Shown: piece by piece, positions 1-8,957 of the stretch | How positions within the stretch are numbered: position 1 is the first letter of the stretch | How the letters are laid out: each line of letters starts with the position of its first letter | Origin: Taibaiella koreensis | GTDB lineage: Bacteria; Bacteroidota; Bacteroidia; Chitinophagales; Chitinophagaceae | Assembly: GCF_003545715.1 (NCBI RefSeq) | Contig: NZ_QVNU01000009.1 | Location: 62,001-126,000 of the forward strand | Direction of reading: 5' to 3' | Length of the DNA stretch: 64,000 bases | Made by a program: the position numbers and the translations under genes | Notes under the pieces: model-generated | Database searches by the model: none | Told to the model about the DNA's origin: nothing | The model's input: the letters and a program-made list of their open reading frames with translations, nothing else

Positions 1-1342
1 TATGAGGTATACACCTCAGAAAAGCGATGTCAAAGGCGCCGTGGTGTGTGGGACCATCCTGTCCGGTGACGCCCGCCCGGTCAATGCAGAAGACAACGGG
101 CAGCTTTTGTAAAGCGACATCGTGGATCAATTGATCGTAGGCACGTTGCAGAAAGGTGGAATAGATAGTACAAAAAGGGATCATGCCATCCGTAGCAAGC
201 CCTGCAGAAAAAGTGACGGCATGCTGCTCGGTGATGCCCACATCGAAAACACGTCCGGGCATCCTCTTTTTCATAGCGGTTAACGCACTTCCCGATAACA
301 TCGCAGGGCTTATGGCCATAATACGGGGGTTCTTCTCAGCCAGCGTTATCATGGTTTTGCCAAATACTTCCTGGAAAGTGGTCGTTTGCCTGGCCGTTGC
401 CTTGCCGGCCAACTTTATACCGGTCGCTTTGTCAAATGCGCCTGTTGCATGCCATTGTTCCTTATCGGTCATAGCCGGCGTAAATCCTTTTCCCTTGACT
501 GTAACGCAATGCAATAGCTTGGGACCAGGTATTTGTTTCAGCTTTTCCAGTACGCTGATCAGGTTTTTAAGATCATGCCCGTCAACCGGCCCGAAGTACC
601 GGATGTTCAGCGCTTCGAAGAGGTTGCTATATTGCAGCAGGCCTCCTTTTGCAATCTTTTCCAGCTTCCTTATTATCGCTGCGGGCCCTTTGTCTCTATG
701 ATCGCCTGGTGCCAGCAGCTTTTTTATATGCCGCTTCAACGCGTTATAGTGTTTATCGGTCGTCAGCCGCGTGAGGTAACTTTGTAAGGCGCCGGTATTG
801 GCATCGATCGACATATTATTATCGTTCAGCACTACCAGCATGTCGGGCTGCTCATGTCCGGCATTATTTAGTGCCTCAAAAGCCTGTCCCGCCGTCATAG
901 CACCGTCGCCGATAACGGCAATATGCCGGCGGCTATCTTCACCCCTGTGTCGGGCCGCAATAGCCATACCCAGTATCGCCGATATAGAAGTGGAGGAATG
1001 GCCGGTTCCGAAAACGTCATATTCACTTCCCTCCATGGCAGGAAAGCCGCTGATCCCACCCAGGAGCCTGTTTGAATGAAAACGATCTTTTCTCCCGGTT
1101 AATAGTTTGTGCGGATAGGCCTGGTGCCCCACATCCCAAACCAACTTGTCGACAGGCGTATTAAAGACATAATGCAGGGCAACTGTAAGCTCGACAACGC
1201 CCAGGCTGGAGCTGAAATGGCCGCCGTTCGTGGCTACGTGATCTATTAAAAACGACCTCAGTTCCCCGCAAAGTTCTTGTAAGGAAGCAAAGGGAAGGCT
1301 TCGAAGGGCAGCTGGTGTATCTATTTTGTCAAGTTCCGACAT
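1..1342 (-). CDS. dxs: 1-deoxy-D-xylulose-5-phosphate synthase, 3' end cut by window edge
   Basis: Translation from the ATG at 1342 reads MSELDKIDTPAALRSLPFAS and continues through strong DXS signatures: GGHFSSSLGVVELTVALHYV, WDVGHQAYPHKLLTGR, the thiamine diphosphate/Mg site GDGAMTAGQA, and near the window edge CIDRAGVTGQDGPTHHGAFD. DXS condenses pyruvate with glyceraldehyde 3-phosphate, the first step of the MEP isoprenoid pathway, in the cytoplasm. About 447 codons are present; family members are about 620-640 residues, so the C-terminal transketolase domain lies outside the window. The frame is open throughout and nothing suggests damage. It is divergent from the MocR-type gene starting at 1422, sharing an 80-base intergenic region. 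Identification is very secure. Confidence 0.96.
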   Translation of the reverse strand, partial: MSELDKIDTPAALRSLPFASLQELCGELRSFLIDHVATNGGHFSSSLGVVELTVALHYVFNTPVDKLVWDVGHQAYPHKLLTGRKDRFHSNRLLGGISGFPAMEGSEYDVFGTGHSSTSISAILGMAIAARHRGEDSRRHIAVIGDGAMTAGQAFEALNNAGHEQPDMLVVLNDNNMSIDANTGALQSYLTRLTTDKHYNALKRHIKKLLAPGDHRDKGPAAIIRKLEKIAKGGLLQYSNLFEALNIRYFGPVDGHDLKNLISVLEKLKQIPGPKLLHCVTVKGKGFTPAMTDKEQWHATGAFDKATGIKLAGKATARQTTTFQEVFGKTMITLAEKNPRIMAISPAMLSGSALTAMKKRMPGRVFDVGITEQHAVTFSAGLATDGMIPFCTIYSTFLQRAYDQLIHDVALQKLPVVFCIDRAGVTGQDGPTHHGAFDIAFLRCIPH

Positions 1343-1351
1343 CCGGTAATC

Positions 1352-1381
1352 TTTTTCCCAAAATTAAATGGTCTAGATTTG
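1352..1381 (+). promoter_or_regulatory. Candidate Bacteroidota-type promoter for the MocR gene
   Basis: A -7 box TAGATTTG (1374-1381) fits the Bacteroidota consensus TAnnTTTG. A T-rich -33-like stretch (TTTT, 1352-1355) lies 18 bases upstream; the usual -33 is TTTG, so this half is weak. The start codon is at 1422, leaving a short leader of about 35 bases. Confidence 0.45.
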
Positions 1382-1383
1382 CA

Positions 1384-1422
1384 GTACAGATACACATTCT
1401 GTAAAAATTGCCGGTACAGATA
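1384..1422 (+). promoter_or_regulatory. Repeated half-sites, candidate MocR autoregulatory operator
   Basis: GTACAGATA occurs at 1384-1392 and again, same orientation, at 1414-1422, where it overlaps the start codon. Between them lies TTCTGTA, an inverted partner of TACAGA. Direct plus inverted half-sites just downstream of the -7 box are the arrangement described for PdxR/MocR regulators. Binding by the adjacent gene product is inference. Confidence 0.45.
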
Positions 1423-2822
1423 TGAAAGCTTATAAATTCGAGGTATTTACAGCCGCCATAGAACAAAACATCAGGGATGGTGTGTTCAAACCAGGGCATA
1501 AGTTGCCTTCTGTGCGGGAGCTGAAAGAGCAATACCAAATAAGTACGAGCACGATTCAGAATGGCTATGAATACCTTATTGCCCGCGGATTAGTGGAGAG
1601 CGTGTCCAAATCGGGCTACTATGTCCGTACCCGGCCGGAAGCAGCGCAGCAGCTAGCAAAGATCAAGCACCGGCCGGTTGTAAGGGATGCGATTTTCAAG
1701 CATCGTTTGGGACTCACCACTTCGCTGGGAGCCGGACGCAAGCTTTCCGAATTTAATGTGGCCGCTCCCGGCGATCTGCTCATGCCCCAGAAATTGCTGC
1801 TACGGACCATGCAGGAGGTAATCAGGGAGCAGGGCGCCAACTTGTTGCGGTACTATCCTTCAAGTGGTTCAAGCACCCTTAAAGACAACATCATCAGACG
1901 GGCGGCGCTTCATCAAACTCTGATCGATCCCGGAGCGCTGTTGGTGACCGATGGCGCGCTACAGGCTTTGTATATTGCTTTGGCTTCTGTTTGCAATACA
2001 GGCGATGTAGTGGCCGTAGAAAGCCCCTGTGTGTTTTCGGTGCTGGAAGTAATAAGGGTGCTCCAGCTTAAAGTGATTGAAATTCCGGTCGATCCCCATG
2101 CCGGGTTTGATGTTGACTTTCTCGAAAAGGCTTGCCGGAACAACACGGTCAAGGCAGCGATAGTGACGCCCAATTTCCATAATCCTACGGGATTGTCTCT
2201 GACCAACGAACAAAAGCTGGCCTTATTATCGCTCGCGCACCGGCATCATGTCGCCCTCATCGAAAACGATATCTATGGCGATCTGCACTTTCATGGACCA
2301 AGGCCATCTACTATAAAACGGTTCGACGACAGCGGCCTGGTCCTGTCCTATACCTCTTATGCCAAGACATTAGCGCCCGGCATAAGGCTGGGCTGGCTGG
2401 CAGCAGGTAAATTTATGCAACGTGCAGAGCAGGTTAAATTTGCCCTGGGCAGTACTGTTTCTCCTATATACCAGGAAACCGTAAGCAGGCTAATGAGCGG
2501 GAGCAGTTACGATCGTCATGTCCGCTCTTTCAGGATGCAGCTGGCCAGGAATGCTTATCTGGCCATCAATTTATTGTCAGATCATTTTCCCTTGGGCACT
2601 TCTTATATAACGCCTTCCGGGGGCTATAACATATGGGTGAAGATGCCCGATGATACTGATATGGACGGTTTTTACGATCGTTGCGAACGGATTGGGATAC
2701 GGTTCACGCCAGGTTATACTTTTTCTTTTTCGGCCGCTTTTGATCAATATTTCCGTTTGGTCTTCGCCGATAAATTCTCTCCCCAAAGAATTGAAGCCAT
2801 TAAGCTTGCCGCCCAACAATAA
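1422..2822 (+). CDS. MocR/PdxR-type transcriptional regulator (GntR HTH fused to aminotransferase fold)
   Basis: 466 residues. Residues about 5-70 form a GntR-type winged helix (PGHKLPSVRELKEQYQIS, then STIQNGYEYLIARGLVESV). The rest is a fold-type I aminotransferase domain, with NFHNPTGLSLTNEQK around the PLP-ring region and SYAKTLAPGIRLGWL carrying the lysine expected to bind PLP. Such proteins are DNA-binding regulators that sense PLP or an amino compound; most are not working aminotransferases. The ATG at 1422 is preferred because the HTH starts right after it. It is followed on the same strand by a GNAT acetyltransferase and an MFS transporter, which are plausible targets. The effector cannot be read from the sequence. 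Confidence 0.9.
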   Translation: MKAYKFEVFTAAIEQNIRDGVFKPGHKLPSVRELKEQYQISTSTIQNGYEYLIARGLVESVSKSGYYVRTRPEAAQQLAKIKHRPVVRDAIFKHRLGLTTSLGAGRKLSEFNVAAPGDLLMPQKLLLRTMQEVIREQGANLLRYYPSSGSSTLKDNIIRRAALHQTLIDPGALLVTDGALQALYIALASVCNTGDVVAVESPCVFSVLEVIRVLQLKVIEIPVDPHAGFDVDFLEKACRNNTVKAAIVTPNFHNPTGLSLTNEQKLALLSLAHRHHVALIENDIYGDLHFHGPRPSTIKRFDDSGLVLSYTSYAKTLAPGIRLGWLAAGKFMQRAEQVKFALGSTVSPIYQETVSRLMSGSSYDRHVRSFRMQLARNAYLAINLLSDHFPLGTSYITPSGGYNIWVKMPDDTDMDGFYDRCERIGIRFTPGYTFSFSAAFDQYFRLVFADKFSPQRIEAIKLAAQQ

Positions 2823-2912
2823 CGTTCATCTGTACTGGTTATTTTTACAAATTGTGTATCATGTGCCACTCCGTATATGGTATTAATTTTGCCCTGTACA
2901 TTGAGGCAGAAC

Positions 2913-3425
2913 ATGAGCATCATCACAAAATTTACGGTAGCGACAGAGCAGGGTGTGGAAACGCTTTTGAAGCTGACCCAAGCGCTGGCAACAGAAAAAT
3001 TCTCATCCCTTATCGACCGGCATACGTTGGATCGGTATATCGTTGACCATTACAATGAAAAAGCACTGATCGGGGCGCTTAACAACAGGTCCAATCAATG
3101 GTTGGTCGTTTATGTGGACAGTGTACCGGCCGGTTATGCGTGTATCACGACCAGGGGACAAAAGCCGGAAGCGCTTGCGCATAGGCGGGCGATCCGCATT
3201 GCAGACTTTGGTATACTCAAACAATATCCCGATCCCGCTGTGGGCTTTGTCTTGCTGGAAAAGTGTCTTGCTGTATGTAAATCCGGCCAAGATATCGCGG
3301 TATGGATAAACGAATATATAGAGTATCCTTTGGCAGGGCTTTTTGAAGCCAAAGGATTCATCCGGCAGCCAGGAACTTATCGTCTTGATGAGCTGCCGCT
3401 GGCAGCAGCCTGCTGGATCGTCTGA
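2913..3425 (+). CDS. GNAT-family N-acetyltransferase
   Basis: 170 residues from the ATG at 2913 (MSIITKFTVATEQGVETLLK), which has a purine-rich AGGCAG a few bases upstream; a longer reading from 2877 adds 12 residues that look unlike the family. The pattern is GNAT-like: an N-terminal helix pair, central strands WLVVYVDSVPAGYACITTRG and RAIRIADFGILKQYPDPAVG, then AVWINEYIEYPLAGLFEAKG before a terminal strand. The expected step is acetyl transfer from acetyl-CoA to a small-molecule amine or a protein amine; the substrate is unknown. It lies 90 bases after the MocR gene and 112 bases before the MFS gene, so the three may form a detoxification or export unit. Confidence 0.75.
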   Translation: MSIITKFTVATEQGVETLLKLTQALATEKFSSLIDRHTLDRYIVDHYNEKALIGALNNRSNQWLVVYVDSVPAGYACITTRGQKPEALAHRRAIRIADFGILKQYPDPAVGFVLLEKCLAVCKSGQDIAVWINEYIEYPLAGLFEAKGFIRQPGTYRLDELPLAAACWIV

Positions 3426-3537
3426 GCCGTCCACATTACCTTCCGCGATCCCGCACTAACCAGCTTTGTGGCCCCATACAATATCCGGGGCATTTACCGG
3501 ATGATGACGACCGGTCAAGTAAAAGACATCTTCGAAA

Positions 3538-4761
3538 ATGAAAATGGATCACCGGCAAAACACTTGTTTGCCGCCGCTTACAGGCACTTTAGAGCCTCCC
3601 ATGTTCCTGGTTGCTGTTTTATCGCTGGGAACTTTTATTATCTTCTTTCAGGGATTTATGGTCGCGCCCATTTTGCCGGGCCTGTCTGCGATCTTCAAAG
3701 TATCTATCCGTCATGCGAGCTTTATTGAGCCAGCTTATTTGCTGGGCTATGGTTCGGCTACACTGGTGTATGGCCCGTTATCGGATAAATATGGAAGATT
3801 TCCCGTTATCTTATTTTCCCTTACCTGCTTTATCGTATTGACAGCCTGCACCGGCTTTTGCCATTCGATCACGCAGATGATCCTGCTGCGCTTACTGACC
3901 GGTATCGGCTCCGGTGGCGTGGCGCCCATTACCATCGGATGGATCGGCGACCGGTTTGCCTATGAGCGGCGAGGCCATGCCCTCGGTATTTTTTTCGGGT
4001 GTATGGCGGGCGGTACAGCATTGGGCTCCAGCGTCGGCGCCTTATTGACCGCGGGAATGGGTTGGCAGATGCTGTTTTGGACTGTTGCGGCGGCAGGTGT
4101 CCTTGTTTTAATGCTGTTGATGGCTTACCGCAGGCATTTCCGGCAGGGTAGCAGCGCCCCGGCCGGCGGCTTTGCTACCTTATGCCGATCGGTTAAAGAG
4201 ATACTTTTGCTTCCACGTGGCTGGAGAACTTACTTATTCGTACTGTTCAATGGTATGTTTCATAGTGGCGTTTTCGCCTGGGCCGGCTACTTCTTTTACA
4301 GGTATCATCATCTTAATGAGCGGCATGTAGGCCTTGCACTCCTGGGCTACGGCCTGCCCGGACTTCTGCCCGGACTTCTGCTCGGTCCGCTGCTGGGCCG
4401 GCTGGCCGACAAGTATGGCCGCAACAGGATCATTCCTATGGGCATGCTGACCGGTGCGCTGTCGGCAATACTATTGAGCATGCATTATTCGCTGGCGGCC
4501 TCCTGCATGTTTATGGTAACCTTGTCTTTTGGGTTTGAATTAACCCATCCTTTGTTTGCGGCCATTATTACAACGCTCTCTACCCAAAAGGGAGCAGCGA
4601 CTGGTTTGTTTGCTTTTTTCCTGTTCATGGGCTATGGCTTGGGCAGTCTTGTCCTCAGCCTTATCGTCAACATGGGTCTGGATCAGGCATTCCGGTTATT
4701 CGGGGTATTTGCCCTTGCCGCCGCCGGTATAGCGGTAGCCGTATTTAAGGCGGAAAAATAA
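3538..4761 (+). CDS. MFS transporter, probable drug/metabolite efflux
   Basis: 407 residues with about 12 predicted membrane segments. The MFS motif A is present in both halves: GPLSDKYGRFPVILFSL after the second segment and GRLADKYGRNRIIPMG in the second half. The loop RLLTGIGSGGVAPITIGWIG resembles motif B, and SVGALLTAGMGWQMLFW resembles the antiporter motif C region. This suggests a proton-coupled exporter of the inner membrane. The duplicated stretch GLPGLLPGLLLGPLLG is coded by near-identical neighbouring DNA (cccggacttctg twice, about 4359-4381), a small local duplication. Same strand as the MocR and GNAT genes. Substrate unknown. Confidence 0.85.
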   Translation: MKMDHRQNTCLPPLTGTLEPPMFLVAVLSLGTFIIFFQGFMVAPILPGLSAIFKVSIRHASFIEPAYLLGYGSATLVYGPLSDKYGRFPVILFSLTCFIVLTACTGFCHSITQMILLRLLTGIGSGGVAPITIGWIGDRFAYERRGHALGIFFGCMAGGTALGSSVGALLTAGMGWQMLFWTVAAAGVLVLMLLMAYRRHFRQGSSAPAGGFATLCRSVKEILLLPRGWRTYLFVLFNGMFHSGVFAWAGYFFYRYHHLNERHVGLALLGYGLPGLLPGLLLGPLLGRLADKYGRNRIIPMGMLTGALSAILLSMHYSLAASCMFMVTLSFGFELTHPLFAAIITTLSTQKGAATGLFAFFLFMGYGLGSLVLSLIVNMGLDQAFRLFGVFALAAAGIAVAVFKAEK

Positions 4762-4810
4762 GACCGGAAAGCCTGTCACCTGATCCCGATGCGTTTATAG
4801 ATCTGCGCGT

Positions 4811-4981
4811 TTACTGGTATTGTACAGGCAGATCGGAACCTTCCAGATGGTTAGACGTATGAATGCCTTCTTCCTGTAATGCCATATGAGGCAGGTCGTA
4901 ACGGGCATAAGCGCCGGCTGACTCCTGCAGCAGGCCCCGGGCGGCATAGCGCCTGGTCTTTAAAAAACACCTTTTTGCCAT
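4811..4981 (-). CDS. Small ORF of 56 residues, unrecognised
   Basis: An intact ATG-to-TAA frame encodes MAKRCFLKTRRYAARGLLQE and ends with NHLEGSDLPVQYQ. It lies 54 bases downstream of the FAD monooxygenase on the same strand and fills most of the 274-base gap before the MFS gene. No signal peptide, membrane segment or known motif was seen. It could be a genuine small gene at the end of the AraC-monooxygenase operon or the tail of a decayed larger gene, since the upstream frame is broken by stops. Coding status is uncertain. Confidence 0.3.
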   Translation of the reverse strand: MAKRCFLKTRRYAARGLLQESAGAYARYDLPHMALQEEGIHTSNHLEGSDLPVQYQ

Positions 4982-5035
4982 CCGTTTGTTGGATAATACA
5001 CCTCTTTGCGCATTGTTTGGTTATGTTATTTGGTT

Positions 5036-6598
5036 TTATTGATATGCGGAATCTTTGCGAACAAACCAGCGATCGGCAGCCTTGTATGCAGCGGGAACAT
5101 CCGGTTCTTCGCCGGTAGCCCAGGCAACGATCCCGTCGGGACGCACCAGCAAGGCGCTTAGGCCCAGGCGCTCTTTGGCACTGCCAGTAAGGTACCTGAT
5201 CTGGTCGCCGTACCTGTCTGCCAGCTCCTTTAACGAAGCATGACCGTCAAAGTCGATCAATAGCCCCTGGCCCTGGTGCATGCACGTACTGATGCTTGTA
5301 CCACTTTCCAGAACGAAGCCGGGAACACTGCGACCGGTCAAGGGATGATCGCCACCGAGGTCATAGTGTATACCGGTACCCCAAACCCTGCCGGCAGCGT
5401 AAGTGGCGCCATCTCTTGTTTGCAGCAGATCGCGGATAATGGCGTATAGCGCACGGGCTTCCTGCTCCGGTTTCATGATCGCGACCTGTGCCCGCGACCA
5501 GTCCAGCACCTGGGCGCCAACCGGGTACCGTTCCGTATAATAGCTGTCCAGCAGTCCTTCCGGCGCGCGACCTTGCAGGGTGGCTGCGAGCTTCCAGCCC
5601 AGGTTCATGGCATCGCTCAAGCCGAGGTTAAGCCCCTGGCCGCCCAGCGGCGCGTGAATATGTGCGGCATCACCCGCTAAAAGCAGCCGCCCGTTGTGGT
5701 AGGCCGTGGCCTGCCGTGCCCGGTCGGTCCAGGTAGTTGCGATATGTAGTTCGCCGACGGTAACATCGGTGCCGGAGACGCGACGCAGCACTTCCTGCAC
5801 GTGTTCAGGTGTAACAGGGGCTCCGGAGCGGTGGAATGCGCCCTCATCAAAGTCCTGTATGACCACGTAGCCTGGTTGGGATTGAAGGTACATGCCATGG
5901 GCAGTCATGTTCCGTCCCGGCAGGAGCTTTTCCGGGTCGGTAAGGTCGACCCTTATAGAGTAGCCGGTAAAGGCCGGTTCTGTGCCCGCGAAGTCAAAGC
6001 CACCGGCTTTCCGGACAACACTGCGGCTGCCATCGCAGCCTACGAGCCAACGGCTTTTAAAGGTCAGGTCGCCGGATTGAACGGTCACTTCTTCTCCTGC
6101 TTGCTGAAAACCTGTAAGCGCAAGCCCGCGCTTAATGATAACGCCAGAGTCCTCTGCGTGCCGGGTAAGCACTGTTTCCAGCTCCGCCATCTCAGAGATC
6201 AGGCTGTTACCGGTTGCGTCCGGCAGGTGATAAGGCCATTGTGTAGTAGCTACATTACCTTCGAAAAAGGGGATACCGGCAAAATGTCCGGCCTGCCTGC
6301 CGGGGCCTTGTACCACATGCATGTGGGGATTTTTAAGGTGCTTGTGTATTTCCAGTTGGTCAAACAGGTCCCGGCGATGGAGCGCCTCGATAGTTGGTGT
6401 ATTAAGTCCCCGCATACCAAAGGGCATATGCTTTAAGGGTGAATCGGGGTCAGCCGCCTTTTCAAGTATCAGCACAGAGCATCGGGCCAGGGCCAGTTCA
6501 CAGGCGAGAAACAAGCCGACCGGACCGGCGCCGGCTATAATGACATCGTAAAGTGCGGGGGCTTTTTCAGATTGCCCGGTTTCAATAGTCGCTTTCAT
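5036..6598 (-). CDS. FAD-dependent aromatic-ring monooxygenase (PheA/TfdB-like)
   Basis: 520 residues from the ATG at 6598 (MKATIETGQSEKAPALYDVI). The N-terminal FAD fingerprint is VIIAGAGPVGLFLACELALA. A DG motif is in RWLVGCDGSRSVVRKAGG and the GD motif in LLLAGDAAHIHAPLGGQGLN. A C-terminal thioredoxin-like region of about 110 residues (GLLIDFDGHASLKELADRYG to IVAWATGEEP) is typical of the phenol hydroxylase/aromatic polyketide hydroxylase branch. The expected reaction is NAD(P)H- and O2-dependent hydroxylation of an aromatic compound, possibly an antibiotic such as rifampicin; the substrate cannot be named. An open extension upstream of 6598 runs into the AraC gene and is rejected. The gap to the upstream regulator is 41 bases, so the two probably form an operon. 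Confidence 0.88.
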   Translation of the reverse strand: MKATIETGQSEKAPALYDVIIAGAGPVGLFLACELALARCSVLILEKAADPDSPLKHMPFGMRGLNTPTIEALHRRDLFDQLEIHKHLKNPHMHVVQGPGRQAGHFAGIPFFEGNVATTQWPYHLPDATGNSLISEMAELETVLTRHAEDSGVIIKRGLALTGFQQAGEEVTVQSGDLTFKSRWLVGCDGSRSVVRKAGGFDFAGTEPAFTGYSIRVDLTDPEKLLPGRNMTAHGMYLQSQPGYVVIQDFDEGAFHRSGAPVTPEHVQEVLRRVSGTDVTVGELHIATTWTDRARQATAYHNGRLLLAGDAAHIHAPLGGQGLNLGLSDAMNLGWKLAATLQGRAPEGLLDSYYTERYPVGAQVLDWSRAQVAIMKPEQEARALYAIIRDLLQTRDGATYAAGRVWGTGIHYDLGGDHPLTGRSVPGFVLESGTSISTCMHQGQGLLIDFDGHASLKELADRYGDQIRYLTGSAKERLGLSALLVRPDGIVAWATGEEPDVPAAYKAADRWFVRKDSAYQ

Positions 6599-6639
6599 CA
6601 GAGTATAATTGTAGCGCAAAATTCCGGGATGTTTCCGCC

Positions 6640-7458
6640 TCAGTCTTGTACAAACGCGACAAAATCTTTGGCTATCGCTTGTCTTGCATGCTTTGCTTTT
6701 CGTGCAAATGCGGCCGGCGTCGTGCCGCTGTAGCGCTTGAACTCCCGGCTCAGGTGAGATTGATCGGCATAGCCAAGCTCCTGGGCCAGGCCGGCAATAC
6801 CGACTTCGGGATGTTGCCACAACCGGTTGCGTACCTGCTCAAAGCGCAGGAGCGCAGAGACATCCTTAACAGTATAGCCCGAAGATCGCTTGAACTTTCT
6901 TTCCAGTGTGCGCACTGTTGCATGTGCTGCTGCCGCTATCCGGTTTACCGGCAAGGCGCCGTTGGCCTCCTGCATAGCAGTTCCCGCTTTAAAGAGCATG
7001 CTATCCCTGGCAATCTGTGCGTGAGCATCCAGGAAATACGCCTTTACGATAGCAACCGCGGCTTCTATTGCCCCGGCCGCGATCAATGGCGCCAGGTCGG
7101 ATTGAAGCCGGGCAACGGGATGCGTAAATTGACGCACGCCATCTTTTCCGGGCGGCAGGCCGAGCAAATCAAAAACAGTCCAGGGAAAACAACGGATACC
7201 GATGATCTCGAACATGCCTTGTGTGTAGAAAAGGGCAGGTTGATTGAGCAGGCCTACCATAAAAGGAGAAGACAAAGGCTGTAAACCTTCATCGGAAGCG
7301 ACACTACAGGTGCTCCCGAAATAAAAGATGATTTCGGCAGAGCTGTCGGGTACCACTTCAAAAGACGACTGCTCTGCTCCGAAGTCTCCTCTGTTGTACC
7401 AAAAACACTTTATGGTATCTTGTAGTGCTTCCGGAGCTGCGAATTCCTGGTGTTCCAT
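6640..7458 (-). CDS. AraC-family transcriptional regulator (DUF6597-like N-terminus)
   Basis: 272 residues from the ATG at 7458 (MEHQEFAAPEALQDTIKCFW). The N-terminal half resembles the DUF6597 sensor domain of AraC regulators (CFWYNRGDFG, then EVVPDSSAEIIFYFG and LLNQPALFYTQG). The C-terminal third has two helix-turn-helix units: VNRIAAAAHATVRTLERKFK, then GIAGLAQELGYADQSHLSRE with FKRYSGTTPAAFARK. It precedes the FAD monooxygenase by 41 bases in the same direction, so it probably controls that enzyme in response to an aromatic compound. Local regulation is inference; the family assignment is firm. Confidence 0.88.
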   Translation of the reverse strand: MEHQEFAAPEALQDTIKCFWYNRGDFGAEQSSFEVVPDSSAEIIFYFGSTCSVASDEGLQPLSSPFMVGLLNQPALFYTQGMFEIIGIRCFPWTVFDLLGLPPGKDGVRQFTHPVARLQSDLAPLIAAGAIEAAVAIVKAYFLDAHAQIARDSMLFKAGTAMQEANGALPVNRIAAAAHATVRTLERKFKRSSGYTVKDVSALLRFEQVRNRLWQHPEVGIAGLAQELGYADQSHLSREFKRYSGTTPAAFARKAKHARQAIAKDFVAFVQD

Positions 7459-7721
7459 ATCGAGAAACCGTATGTTTGGATGTGCCGGATAAGTGTTCCA
7501 CCGGGCCGGCAATACCCGTTTGCCGTACGGGCAACCCTTGTTCTTTTTCCTTACACAAAGTTGCCGCTTATTTTCAACTTTGCCGCTGTTTATTTTGTAT
7601 TGTGGTCCTGAAAGGACTGCGGATGAAACCGCCTGTTGCCTCCTGTACGCCGATGGCCGGCCGGGCCCTCGGGACAGCCGGGTAATTCGAACATCTGAGC
7701 GTAGGCATGTAGCGGCCTATG

Positions 7722-8924
7722 TTAGGGTAGGGTTGTTTCTTGTTGCCGTGCCTGCGTTTCCCAAAAGCTTTTTGCTGTAGCGACTTGCTTCAGCAGGCCA
7801 CTGTCGGGATGATTGCCCTTGAGCCATTCCAGCGTTTGGCCCAGGCTGGCAACCATCCATTGTGCCAGTGGTATCTTCTTGCGTTGCATCATAAAAGACG
7901 CATCCTGAAAATAGTAGACCTCCCCTGTGTCCTTATGGACAAGAAATACCTGTACGTTGCCCGATGCATAATGGCCGGGGTTAAAGGAGACCTGAAACAC
8001 ATTATAACCCTGCATAAAATAGTAGGGGAAGCCGGGCCTGGGCCGGTCGGTGATCTCAAACTGCAGCGTGTCTCCGGCATTCGCCGTTCTGTATACGTCG
8101 CTTAGACTAGTATAGCGAAGACCGCGCAGCCGGTTGAGCGAATCGACCAGGTGCTGCTCATGGGGAGTGTAGGCAAAGGCATGTGGCAGGTATAAGCCGT
8201 TGCCAATATAATAATCGTTAGGGCTGTTTGCTTTTGTGTGCGGGATCACCCGGGTTCCGTTTAGCGTAATATACCAGGAATAGGCGGTATCGCTGAGCGG
8301 GATATAGCTGATGTTGCCCACTGCTAGCTCCCGCCGCCATCCGCCGCCGTATACCTTGGCATAACCATAGTGGAACATTTCCGCGAAGTCCCACCGGGCG
8401 GGCAGTCTTTTATTCCCGGAAATATCAACGAAACCTGTTTTACCATTTTCGATATAGCGGGCAAAGCCTTCCTGAAAATCGGCATCGGGGGCAAAAAAAC
8501 GGTAGCCCTCCTCTTCATATCGGATATAGCCGGGCGTGTAGTAGCAAAACCGGCCCTCTCTGTTGTAAACCTCTCCCGCGGGTTCCTGGCTTGTCGCTAC
8601 TGGCGCCGATAGTCCCGGGAAGAGCAACAGATCGCTTAGTATGGGCATCTCAAAGCTGTAAGGCTCGCCATAAGGGATCAAAGCCGTATCGGTACGGTAA
8701 AATACGCGGCCGGCCTTCTGCATGGCTATTGTTCGGGAGGGATCGTAACGGAAATAGGGGTGTACCGCAGGTATTATCGTATCGCCTTTGCCATTAACTA
8801 CACCTACCATTGTGGTGTCCCTGTTAGGGAAATAATAAAGGGCTTCCGGCGCACGCCTGGTTTCATGGCAGCCGGAAAAAAATAGCATTGCCGTCAGGAA
8901 TAGTAAGTTAAATGCAGGTCTCAT
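7722..8924 (-). CDS. Secreted lipoprotein with WG-repeat-like segments
   Basis: 400 residues. The N-terminus MRPAFNLLFLTAMLFFSGC is a lipoprotein signal with the lipobox cysteine at residue 19. A stretch near residues 155-200 (EGFARYIENGKTGFVDISGN followed by FAEMFHYGYAKVYGGG) reads like WG beta-hairpin repeats. An N-terminal TMVGVVNGKGDTIIPAVHPY is similar. WG repeats are common in Bacteroidota surface proteins of unknown role. It is the last gene of a same-strand run of lipoproteins and DUF proteins reaching up to 13.4 kb. The C-terminal 130 residues are unrecognised. The protein is probably anchored to the outer membrane or periplasmic face. Confidence 0.65.
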   Translation of the reverse strand: MRPAFNLLFLTAMLFFSGCHETRRAPEALYYFPNRDTTMVGVVNGKGDTIIPAVHPYFRYDPSRTIAMQKAGRVFYRTDTALIPYGEPYSFEMPILSDLLLFPGLSAPVATSQEPAGEVYNREGRFCYYTPGYIRYEEEGYRFFAPDADFQEGFARYIENGKTGFVDISGNKRLPARWDFAEMFHYGYAKVYGGGWRRELAVGNISYIPLSDTAYSWYITLNGTRVIPHTKANSPNDYYIGNGLYLPHAFAYTPHEQHLVDSLNRLRGLRYTSLSDVYRTANAGDTLQFEITDRPRPGFPYYFMQGYNVFQVSFNPGHYASGNVQVFLVHKDTGEVYYFQDASFMMQRKKIPLAQWMVASLGQTLEWLKGNHPDSGLLKQVATAKSFWETQARQQETTLP

Positions 8925-8957
8925 TAATTCTGGTTTTAGAGGACCACATGATAGGGC

